Assembly (NCBI GenBank): GCA_000697335.1
Contig: JNEM01016185.1
Location: 1-56,153 of the forward strand
Reading direction: 5' to 3'
DNA: 56,153 nt
Source of the DNA: Conidiobolus incongruus B7586
Taxonomy: Eukaryota; Entomophthoromycota; Entomophthoromycetes; Entomophthorales; Conidiobolaceae
Part shown: positions 45,979 through 56,153 of the stretch, piece by piece
How the letters are laid out: every line of letters begins with the position of its first letter
Numbering within the stretch: position 1 is the stretch's first letter
Notes under the pieces: model-generated
The model's database searches: none
The model's input: only the letters and a program-made list of their open reading frames with translations
What the model was told of the DNA's origin: nothing
Translations under genes and position numbers: made by a program

Positions 45979-48811
45979 AAAAGAGATTAAATTAATGGAT
46001 TAATAAATAAGATTATTGATAATTCAAAATCCTACAGAATGCATATATTTATGTGATCTTATCAGTTTTCTATTGGTATTATATTGATAGCAAATCACTT
46101 TTTCAAACTGATGAATTATTATTGATAATTCAAATTTTACTTACACGTTTTTAATAATTGATGTTTATATCAATTATTATATTTATTTTAGGAATTTTGT
46201 AAACAATCATTTTAATTATATTATTTTAGTTAACAAAATGACCCAAATTAAATTTTAATAACTATATTAATATTTTTTATGGTTACAAGGTCATTTTTGG
46301 TTGAATAATGGAGTAGAAAATTAATCAAGAATTCTAGTATCAACATTTTATATCCTGATTAAGTTATTTGGATCTTAGAATTTAAATGGATTTGATTGGT
46401 TAAAATAAAAATTTCAAAAATGGAGAAATAAATTTAATTATATTTGGTAGATATATTTTCAATGAAGGCTTGAAGCTTGCAATTAAGAGTTTTCAACAAA
46501 TTATACATATTTCTAACAGAAGGAATTGATAATTTAACTACAAAATAATACTAATGATATTTTTTATTAAATATTTAATTATCTATTAAAACCGGTATAG
46601 CAACCAATTCTGAAAACTAAATATCCATTCGAAATTTTCATTTTTTCACTAATTTATATTTTTAATTAATACTTTGATATTTGATTAAAACTTTAAGTTA
46701 CATTAGTGGAAATCTCATGATTTGAATTTTTCCATATTTCAAATTGTTTAAATTCTATGATATTATATTAAAGTTAATATCAAAACACAATATTCAAGTG
46801 AAAAACTATATAAAAAATATTGACAATTATTAATAATAAACTTGAATTTCAATCAGAAAATAATTAAAATATTAATGAATTAAATTAGTGATCAATATAG
46901 TAAATTTAAAAAAAATCGAAAAAAAATATTCTAATTATATTGATTATTTTAAAGATCGGAAATTTATATCACCTTCAAAAAAATTAACAAATTAATTTTA
47001 AATCAAAAATTATCAAGTATTATATTAATAGTATCTATCTCACAATTAATAATAGGTATAAAATATAAAATAAAAATCATCATAAAAAATAATTTCTAAT
47101 CCCCAAATATAAGATTTTCTTGATAATACTTTTCATTATATAATACATACAAATTTAATATTTGTAAATTTAAAATAGTAAGTTTAATATGCTTTGATTA
47201 TATTCTTATTTAAAAAATTTATTATATTCTTTAAATAATAAACTTTAATAATTTCAAAACTATTATTATCAATGAATATATTCACAATTATATATAATCA
47301 TAATTTGATCTACCTTATAGATGTACTTAATTACTGAATATATTAAAATATAATAATAAACAAGACTGAGTGATATATAGAGATTATGTATGAAAAGTTT
47401 TACTATTTTTTTTTAAAATTTATGAACATTTATTGTTAATGACTTATAAGTACACATCATGAAGGTAAGTTGACTATTATGGAATGCGTCATATAATCCA
47501 TTCCTGAAATTGGGCCTAGAGAATGGTTGTGGAAGTTTGTATCACAAACCAATCAATTCAAGCACCTTAAATTACATACTATGACACATAAGTATTTAAC
47601 CAAATATTAAGCCATCAAACCCTAATACAGTTAAATTCGGAATTAATCTAAATGAAATCATTAAATATTTTTCAGAATTTTGAGATCAAAAGAACCTATA
47701 CATACATTTTGCCTTATAATAATAAAATAAAAAAACATATAATGCTATTATAAAATGATAACCCACATTAATGTTAATATATATATTTAATTGTTTTCAA
47801 ATCTTAATTATTAGGTGTCATTTAATATAATAATAAGAGTTATGTTAAAATAATTAAAAAAATATTTGTTTAAGTAGTTTGTAAACAATTTAGAGTAATA
47901 ATTGATACTCGTTAAGATACAATGTATTAACATTATAAAACAAAATAATTATATGAGTTAAGATATTTTTTTAATTGGATATTATGTAAAAGAGACTTGT
48001 CTATTAGATAAATCAGATTCCTAGTTGGATGGTAAGTTCGGAGTAGAAGACCCTTATTTAGGTTGTTAGATTGTGTGAGAGCAGTAACTTAAATCTAATG
48101 AAAAATTTCATGTTTGATAGTTGAATTTGAAAATTAAAATTTCACAAATTTCTGAAAATGATACTTAAGATTTTGATTGAGATTGTGCAGACACTAAAAT
48201 TTAGATTAATATGATTAAATTAGCAATTTTGATGAAATTTGTTGGATATAACTCGGTCCTTTATTCCTTAAATTGCCAGGGTCGAATGCATTAGTTAAAT
48301 CTGTCTATTTCGATAATGTCTGATGAACATTATTATCTCACTAGTTTATCAAATATAATTCTATTTTGCTCAATCAATACACATTCTTGGCAATTTATAA
48401 TAAAGTGAGTCCCAAGTATTATAATGATTCAAATTTTCTGCGAATGTTTTGGCAATATTTGAGATTATTCAGCATTGTTTAAATATTACTTATTCTTATA
48501 TTTTTATACCAATTAACCTCAAAGTCAAAACATGACAAGATGTTTACGCATGGTTTTATATCCTGTTATAATATTTGGTTTCATTGATAAATCTGAAAAT
48601 TCAAATCAATATCAGTTGGTAAGGAATTCTTGGATAATGATTTACTAATACTTTTGAGTATATTACAGGTTTATACAGTGGATACCATTAATTTTGTAAT
48701 ATTATTATTAATTTCTTTTTTCTAGGCAAGATTGAGGACTATAATTACTAGACATATTATCATTGTATATTAATTGGTATTGACTGAAAAAATATCATTT
48801 TGAATCAAATA
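45979..48811. other. Intergenic AT desert
   Basis: No supportable gene. Slightly less AT-rich patches near 47440-47640 and 48000-48350 contain no frame I would call. It ends at the eroded mariner copy F. Confidence 0.5.
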
Positions 48812-50015
48812 TTAATATATAAATTATAAAATAGAAAAATTATAAAATCTTAAATAATTAAAATTATTAATATATACAATATATAATTAATATTTTCTTC
48901 TATTCTTAACTAATTGCTATACTTTTGGCAACTTTTTAAAACCTAAAAAACTGCTTTTATTATTAAAAACAAAGCTTTATTATTTTTCAAACTAAATTTA
49001 TTTATAGCAAATATTTTTTATTAATATATTCTTTTAATATTCCAAATAATTATTATTTTGTGAACTTTATAATTTTAAATATTTTAACTATAGTAATTGA
49101 TTTTAGTGTTTTATATAGAAAATTTTTATAACTTAAGCTATATATCCTATTTTTATTATAAAAATATTGATTACAAATTTCCTTATATAAAGTCCATATA
49201 AAACTTATTTTTAATTAAATTCTTAAAAAACTAAATAACAAAATAATATATTATTATAAACTATCAAACTTATTAATAATTACTTATAAATAAAGTAGGT
49301 ATTAATTTAATTTAATATAAGATATTATTTTTATCTTGATATATTTATTTGCTTTTAAATAAAAGATAATATAAAGGAAAGTAAAATTTATCAATCTAAT
49401 AATTCAATATAAAAACCTTGAACTTTTATTATATTTCAATAAATTCTATTGAATTAAATTTTTTTTAATTTTTTAAATTTATTAAATAATATTTAATTTG
49501 ATTTATAATGATATTTATATATTTTATTTATAATATTCATAAAAAATTATTTAAAAATTTTTATATAAAAAAAGCTAATCTTTAATATATTTTATTTTAT
49601 TACTAAATAAAAAAAATCAATATAAATATATATTTTAATTGATAATGAATTTCCAATAATATCCTTTTTAATTATAGAATAAAATATTTAATAATATATT
49701 GTAGTTTTAAATAACATATTATATATATAAGCTTTATATAAATCTTATATATTTTAAAAGATCTATAGTTAGGCAAGAATAATATTAAAGAATAATACTT
49801 TTATTTTTTAAAATATAATTTGAAAATTAATAAATTTATATTAATATTTTTAATTAGAAATATTATAATAAATAATAATTATAGATAAATATATATATGG
49901 TTTAAATATTAACTCTTTGATAAATTTTATATTCATTTAATTATTCAAATTATTATATATTTAAAAAATCAAAATTTAAAAATTTTCGATTTTTTCTTTT
50001 TATATAAATAATTTA
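48812..50015 (-). mobile_element. Mariner-family transposon, copy F (very eroded)
   Basis: Recognised from the order of short matches to copy D on the same strand. The region corresponding to the transposase C-terminus (ACTAATTGCTATACTTTTGG against ACTTTTTGCTATATTTTTGG in D) comes first, and an AAAATTTAAAAATTTTCGATT end resembles D's AAATTAAAAAATTTCCCATT end. Both boundaries are approximate because the ends are poorly kept. No open frame remains. Base composition is among the most AT-rich in the window, and only one CpG is seen, at the right end. Confidence 0.6.
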
Positions 50016-52133
50016 TATTTTTAAATTTATATTATTTTAAATAGATTTTAACTATTAGGGATTAAAAATTAAGACTAATTAATTGATTATTAATATATTA
50101 TTTTTTTAGTCCTTGGTATAAAGTCCAGAATATATAATGAATAAAAATTTATCATTTGATTTAATTTGATTTATATATTAATATAGTGCTAATTAATATA
50201 TATCTTCAATTCTTTATATTTTTAAAAATTAATTAATAATTCAAGTTATTAAAAAATCATATAAATAATATCAATATTATCAATATAGCAATATTAAAAA
50301 AAATATTTTTATTCATTATATTGAAATATTTTTGATATTAAATTAATATTTAGTAATTAAAATATAACTTAAGTATAACTTTAAAGGTAATTTATTATAT
50401 TAGTAATATATTTTTATTTTTAATTTATTAATTTATCAAAATTATTATTAGATTTATAATCTATAAATAATATTTATTTTTATATTATTTTATTAATGAA
50501 TAATATTATATAGTTTATAATATAGGTTAATAGGTTGGTCAATAGGTTGCAAGGAATTACTGATTAGAATTCAATATTATATCATATTTATGGATTTCTG
50601 ATATTTTAACTAATTCCTAAATTTTAATTTATATCAATTATTATCTTATTATTTTTAATATAAATGTTAGTTTATTATAAAATTGGAGAATCTATATTTC
50701 TGATACATATTATATTTAATAAAAACTATATGCATTTTATTTTTTTATCTCATTCTATTTTTTAATTACTTAATTATTAGCATTATACTTACCTAATTTA
50801 TTATTTACCATTAGAAGCCCAATTTCAATAATAACTATTATAATTACCTTATTTTTATAATATTCATACATTGAACATAACTTTTGCTTATTCTTTTATC
50901 TTATAAATATCCAACTAAGAGTCAAATAATATAATATAAGACACAATTAATATTTGAGATTCCAATCTATTTTACACTAGCGAATTCCAAAAGTACGTGT
51001 TATTTATTCAACTAAAAATTTGTGACTTATATGTATTTCTATAATTTAAGTTTCTCTTTATCACCTCAAAGTTGAAATTTTTCACTGGATACCAACGAAT
51101 ATATTATGGATGCAATATTAATTATTTTACTGGTTAAATCTAATAATATGAACTCATGTATTACAATCACTTTCCCATTCCATTCAGTATTGATTTCTTA
51201 TATTTTTTAGTCTGATATATTATTGAATATAAAAAAGTTATTTTGAAAAATATTTCATTATCAAGAAACTATAGCTCTATATTTGTTACTGAATATAAAA
51301 ACTATTTTTTCCCCTGTTAAATTAGTATATTTTGTCAAAATTTATTTAATAATACATAATATATTATTCTATCAACAATAATAGTTTCAATAAACTATTA
51401 ATATTATATAGATTATTTGGAGTTAATATTCAGACTACTTTGATTTTTAGCAAATTCCATTAGCTAATTTATAAAAATATTTAAATTTGATATTATTCCG
51501 CTATTTATTATCCGAACATAAAAATTATATAATATATAAAATATATCTACATCTTTTATAAATTGTTATATTTCCTAAACCAATTATTACAGCCTCTTTA
51601 GCCTATATGTATATAAAGATTACCTTTATTTTTCACCTTGGATTTTTTTAAGGCACCTAATATGAAACCCTTAAATCAATGACTATGTGTATTACTTAGT
51701 ATAATAATCTTAGTTAAATAACTTATACAAGAGATCTCATTCAATATTGAATTATTTATTAAAGAAATCTTATTTAAATTTAATATTAAAATATTGCCTA
51801 TATAACCAATTTGGTTATATATATATTATATTTATCTCAAAAATTAATATTGAATTTAATATTAAGGATTTATAAATAATTTCAATCAATATTCCTAAAT
51901 ATATCAATTTATTATAAATAAATATAATTTTAAGTTTTAAATTACTGAAATGAAATTATCTTAATATTTTGGTCAATTAATTATAGTTTTTGATTAGAGT
52001 TATTTAAGCTCTTATTATAAACTTAAATTTTGGTTAAATTTTGATTAATTCAAATAATATTATGATATTCAAAATATTATATATATATCAAAAATATTAT
52101 CATAAATATAATATCTACTATTCTCACTTAATA
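50016..52133. other. Intergenic AT desert between mariner copies F and D
   Basis: No gene. Extremely AT-rich from 50016 to about 50520, then mixed AT-rich sequence with a few CpGs around 50980-51110. No repeat ends recognised. Confidence 0.5.
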
Positions 52134-53453
52134 TTACTCTGTATTTTTAATAATAAGAGTTTTTTGCAATTTAAAATAAATAATTATTTTAATATATAAT
52201 ATATAAAAATAAATATACAATATAAATTTAATAGTTTCCTTTATTATTAATAACTTTTTGCTATATTTTTGGGAAAGATCTAACATTTAAAAAACAGTCT
52301 TTTTTATTAAAGACTGAAATTTGATATTTTACAAACCAATTAAATTTTCTTATAGAAATTTTCTTTCTTGTAAGCTGGTTTTTTAATTACTTAAAGCAAT
52401 TATAATCACATGGGTTATAATCTAAAGAGTATACTAGATATGGTAGTTTTTTCCAGTTATTTTTATTAGAAAGTTTTTTATAGCTTTAGATTTATGTATT
52501 TTGAAATTATCATGTAAAATAATAGGTTTTCTTAAATTATATTAAGAACACTAATTAGAAATACTTCTATTTAAAAAATCAATATAAAGTTTACTATTAA
52601 TTAATTTTCCTTCAAAAACTAAATAAGAATAGCATATACTATTATAATCTATTGTAATAATTAACATTCACTTATTAATAAAATGTTTATTTAAAGGGAT
52701 CTATAAAGGGGGTTGATTTAGCTTAATTTAGCATTTTGATTTGTGTTTTAATAAAAGATTATATATAAAGATTTAAGATTCATCAATTGTAATTATTCAC
52801 TGTAAAAGTTTAAGCTTCTGGTAATATTTTAGTAAGTTTTATTTTATAATAACTACTCTAGCTTTTTTCTAAACTTTAATTAAAATATAAGATACCTATT
52901 ATATATTTTTTTATTTATTAACTTGAGTTTAAACATTAATATATATAAAATACTTATAAAACTAATATTAAAGTGCTTAGATAATTCTCTAGCTGAAATA
53001 AAAAGGTGCTTTTCAATATATTTTTTCACTCTATTAACAATTAAAAGAGTAACAGTTAAAGTTAGTCTTTTAGATTTTAGCAAGTTTTAGATTGTTTCTC
53101 TCTTAGCCTAAAAGTAATTTACCTAGTGATAAATTATAGATTTAGATAATGTTTTATTACTAAAAGCTGCTTGTAAATTTTAAATAATTTTACAGGGTTT
53201 ATGGTTAAATTTTACTAATACTAAAATAAAAGACTTTTGATGATTACTATTTAATTTAAGCATGATTAAATTAAACAACCAATTTTAAAAAGTTAATTTT
53301 TTAATCAAAAAAATTATATATATTTATATATATATATATTTTAAAAATATATAATTTCCTATTAACTTTGTATATATTTATTTATTTCAAACTAATAATA
53401 TGTTTGAAAAATTGGAAATTAAAAAATTTCCCATTATTTTAAATTCAAGGTAA
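52134..53453 (-). mobile_element. Mariner-family transposon, copy D (inactive)
   Basis: 1,320-bp mariner element of the same subfamily as copy A, flanked by TA. Ends: TTACTCTGTATTTTTAATAA (left) and, as reverse complement, TTACCTTGAATTTAAAATAA (right), both followed by a similar inner block. The transposase starts at ATG 53263 and its stop is at 52228-52230, one base off a clean frame. The second catalytic Asp is present (LHDNFKIH). Stops sit at the same five Trp/Gln positions as in A and B, plus a TAG at the HW position and a TAA at a Gln that B keeps. A 67-codon piece at 52880-53083 is the longest open remnant (KRLTLTVTLLIVNRVKKYIE). No CpG in the element. Confidence 0.9.
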
Positions 53454-55836
53454 TATTAATTCTAAATATAAAATATAAATTTTATTATAAAAATATCATT
53501 GAATCATAAAATTATTAAACTTCAAATAATAAAAAATAGTATAATATAAATTAAATGGCAAACTTGTATCATTTGAAATATAATTAAATTGATTAATATA
53601 TCCATAATTTCGAATATTTTATAATAATATATTTATTTGTACAACCACTTGATTTATTATTCATAATAAATTTTTTTGTATAATATTACATTTCAATGAT
53701 TGGTATATCAGATAAATATATTTATAATGTATTGAGATTTCAGGCTTTAATATTATTATATATCAACTATTATATAAAATAATCAATTTGAATATTTTAG
53801 TTAATGATATTTAATATTTTTCTAAAGATTAATACATTATAAAAATCATTTTAAAAATTTCTGGAGATATTTCATTTACAAAATATGAATTTTTTAATAT
53901 AAATAAAATAATAAATGCTTTTATATAATATGTTAATATACTTTAGATGTTGCTTTTTTATGAGATTCAATTTTACATGATATTCAATATATATACATTA
54001 AATATGATTTGAAATAAAGCTTAAGTATTATAAATATTTTAATATCAAATTATACAATTCATTAATATTAATAATATACGCTTTATAAAGTAATTTATGG
54101 CAACTATATTAATGATATATAAATTACTATATTAAAGAAGCTTATTTATTTATCATTATAACCTAACCTCTTACTGTTTATATTTTTATTATCTTTTATT
54201 TTTTATTTATTATATATTAAGTCATTTGTTATAATCAATATATTTAATAATTTCATAAACTATCTTCCATTATTTTAAATAAAGAATATAAAATACTATC
54301 TTGGCATATTTTTTATTTTAAAGTTAAATATTCTATAATTTATTAATTTAAAATATCAATATTTCTATTACAACATCGATTATTACTTAAATTTGAAAAA
54401 AAAAATATTAAATTAATGACACAACTTAGATAATCTTAAAAAACATATAATTAATGAAATATAATTAAAAAATTTTGTTATTATTACTAAATAATGTTAC
54501 ATTTTCTCTATTTTTTACCTATAATAAATATACTAATTTATATAGAACTATTTTAATTTATAGTTTAAAAGTAACTATGATTATTATTGATTTAATTTTT
54601 TTGAATTTTATAGTTAATTTCATATTTTTTATTCGCAAATATAATGTTATTTAATATAAAAATATTATTTTATCTAATATTACCCTCAATTATTATAAAA
54701 AATAATATAATTTTTAGCAATATTTTTACTTAAATAAATAAACAATATATGCTTTATTTGTTAAATATATTATATTATATTATATCAAGAAATTTTTATA
54801 TAAGTTATATTCATATAGTTACTAATTTTGATACATATTATTTTAAATTATTAAAAATAAAAACCAATTTAATTAATATTGGTTTCAATTTAAGTATTTG
54901 AAAATAATTAATATTATTCAGGAAATATAATTGAGATTAATTTTCTTTTTCATTGATATTATACATAGTTTTTATTAAGTCTTGAATTTAATTGAAAAAG
55001 GAAATGAAGTTATCACTAATTTTCAAAATAAAACATTTCACAGCCTGAATATTTGTTTTTTCAATCAAAACAATACCATTTTTTGATTTGTGAATATAGA
55101 AATATAGATCCAAATTATTAAATAAGGTCAATCCATATATTTAATTAAAATGAATATATTATCTTCATTAATTAGATATTATAAAATACCGAAATAAAAC
55201 TAAACAAACAAAATATTTTATGACCTATATTAACTTATATATCATCCCAAAATATTAGCTGATAATAAAATAATTTTCATAATATCTGGAACTGAAATTG
55301 TATCATAGTTATATTAACAAATGATATATTTTTAAACCTACTAAATATTAATATTCATTTTATCCGATTTTTATTATATGAAATGATTGTTTGTTACTCT
55401 AATTCATATAACAAAATATTATTAATGAATGTAAACTATAACCAATTTGGCAAAGTCCGTTATCAAATAATATTTTATTTTTAAAAAACAGTTAAATAGG
55501 ATATAAAAATTTAATTTTATCAATAATCTTTTAAACCTTGGAAGGTTTAATAAAAATATTAATTATCTTAAAATAAATATATATATATATAATGGAGTAT
55601 TCCGTTATTTTAATCAAATTCAGTTAAATTTGTTTAATTCGTGGTTAAATAATTGTGCAAATTTTTTAAAAAAATTCTGATTCACAACATATCAACAGTG
55701 ATCAATTTAACTGAATTTGAGGAATTTACACGACTTTAATATTTCTTTGTATCTGATTAAGATACTATAAATATTTGAAAATTGAGTTCATAATATATTA
55801 TTAATTATTAATTTTTAATCTATTTTATTCTATAAA
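53454..55836. other. Intergenic AT desert upstream of the right-hand secreted-protein gene
   Basis: No gene seen. It contains a TA tract at about 55577-55591, and its right end must hold the promoter of the gene starting at 55837. Confidence 0.5.
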
Positions 55837-56153
55837 ATGAAATTGAACATTCTGGGCTTAATTTTAATTACCGCTATTCAAGGACGCCCCACAGATGACC
55901 CTGAGGTCTATTTGGATGTTACTACTTTACTAGATGCTAGCAGATACAAGGACGGTAGTGAACACACTGATGTGGTAGTTGACCTCAAAAATCTTTTGGA
56001 CGGTCGCAGGAAGAAAGAAGACAAAGCACCTGTTGTTCATATTGATGGAGGTGATCTCATTGGTGGACATCATCCTGATAATTACAAGGAGAATGATATT
56101 GATGTCTATGGCACTTTAGGTAGACATCCTGGAGAAATTGACTTGAATGAAAT
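55837..56153 (+). CDS. Secreted acidic protein, 5' part only (runs off the window)
   Basis: First 105 codons of an open gene cut by the window edge. Residues 1-16 are a signal peptide (MKLNILGLILITAIQG, cleavage near Gly17). The mature part starts RPTDDPEVYLDVTTLLDAS and continues with VVVDLKNLLDGRRKK (46-60), HIDGGDLIGG (68-77) and IDVYGTLGRHPGEIDLNE (88-105). It is a clear paralogue of the decayed gene near 45 kb (HIDGGDLIG identical) and, more distantly, of the 995-aa repeat protein, with which it shares PT(N/D)DD after the signal peptide, LDL/LDV and LLDxGxRK. The VDLxxLLD string resembles one helix of that protein's repeats. Codon use is richer in G and C than the flanking desert. Tail type and function cannot be seen here. 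Confidence 0.9.
   Translation, partial: MKLNILGLILITAIQGRPTDDPEVYLDVTTLLDASRYKDGSEHTDVVVDLKNLLDGRRKKEDKAPVVHIDGGDLIGGHHPDNYKENDIDVYGTLGRHPGEIDLNE

Noticed and set aside
1-56153. Organellar (mitochondrial) origin suggested by very high AT
   Set aside because: Nuclear-type single-copy genes, mariner transposons with TA duplications, secreted proteins with signal peptides and normal use of TGA as stop do not fit a mitochondrial genome.

Overview
The window is AT-rich nuclear DNA from a eukaryote, most likely an early-diverging filamentous fungus of the Entomophthorales/Conidiobolus kind. The reasons are intronless rhodopsin-like (class A) receptors in tandem, a fungal-type WrbA/Pst2 flavodoxin-like quinone oxidoreductase, standard stop codons in host genes, and very long gene-poor AT deserts carrying mariner transposons. 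The organism call is inference from gene content. There are no bacterial operons, CRISPR arrays, rRNA or recognisable tRNA genes.

Left two thirds (about 0.7-35.2 kb): a one-strand array of 7TM receptor genes. Six are open (723-1676, 7304-8257, 13455-14405, 16149-17099, 24678-25622, 34290-35204) and two are decayed (20277-21457, which carries an inserted block, and about 29480-30200). All lie on the minus strand, are 304-317 aa single exons, and mostly align without gaps. They share the TM3/ECL2 cysteine pair, an LRY motif in place of DRY, and an NPIIT-type TM7 motif. The last receptor and its decayed partner form a separate subfamily.

Mariner elements (Tc1/mariner superfamily, DD34D) sit in and beyond this array: A 3194-4497 (+), B 9168-10487 (+), C 30706-32012 (+), D 52134-53453 (-), and the more eroded E 18819-20081 (-) and F about 48812-50015 (-). 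B keeps the full transposase frame broken only by five stops, all at Trp or Gln codons. Copies A to D share those five stop sites. Copies A to E contain no CpG at all, although neighbouring DNA does.

Right third: a single housekeeping-like gene (WrbA family, 38885-39511, +) separates the receptor array from a cluster of secreted acidic proteins. These are a 995-aa cysteine-free protein built of about 12 Asp/Asn-rich helical repeats (40627-43614, -), a decayed paralogue with a Gly/Asp/His-rich and Tyr/Arg/Asn-rich tail (about 44981-45978, -), and a third member that starts at 55837 (+) and runs off the window. The three share a signal peptide and a short N-terminal domain, but the two tails visible are unrelated. 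I do not recognise this family.

A sensible joint reading is a sensory and secreted-protein region of a fungal genome evolving by duplication and decay: chemosensory-type receptors on one side, fast-evolving secreted proteins on the other, with mariner copies mutated toward AT in between. Two short GC-richer islands (about 14.66-15.12 kb and 32.49-32.83 kb) look like eroded foreign or mobile material and are not identified.
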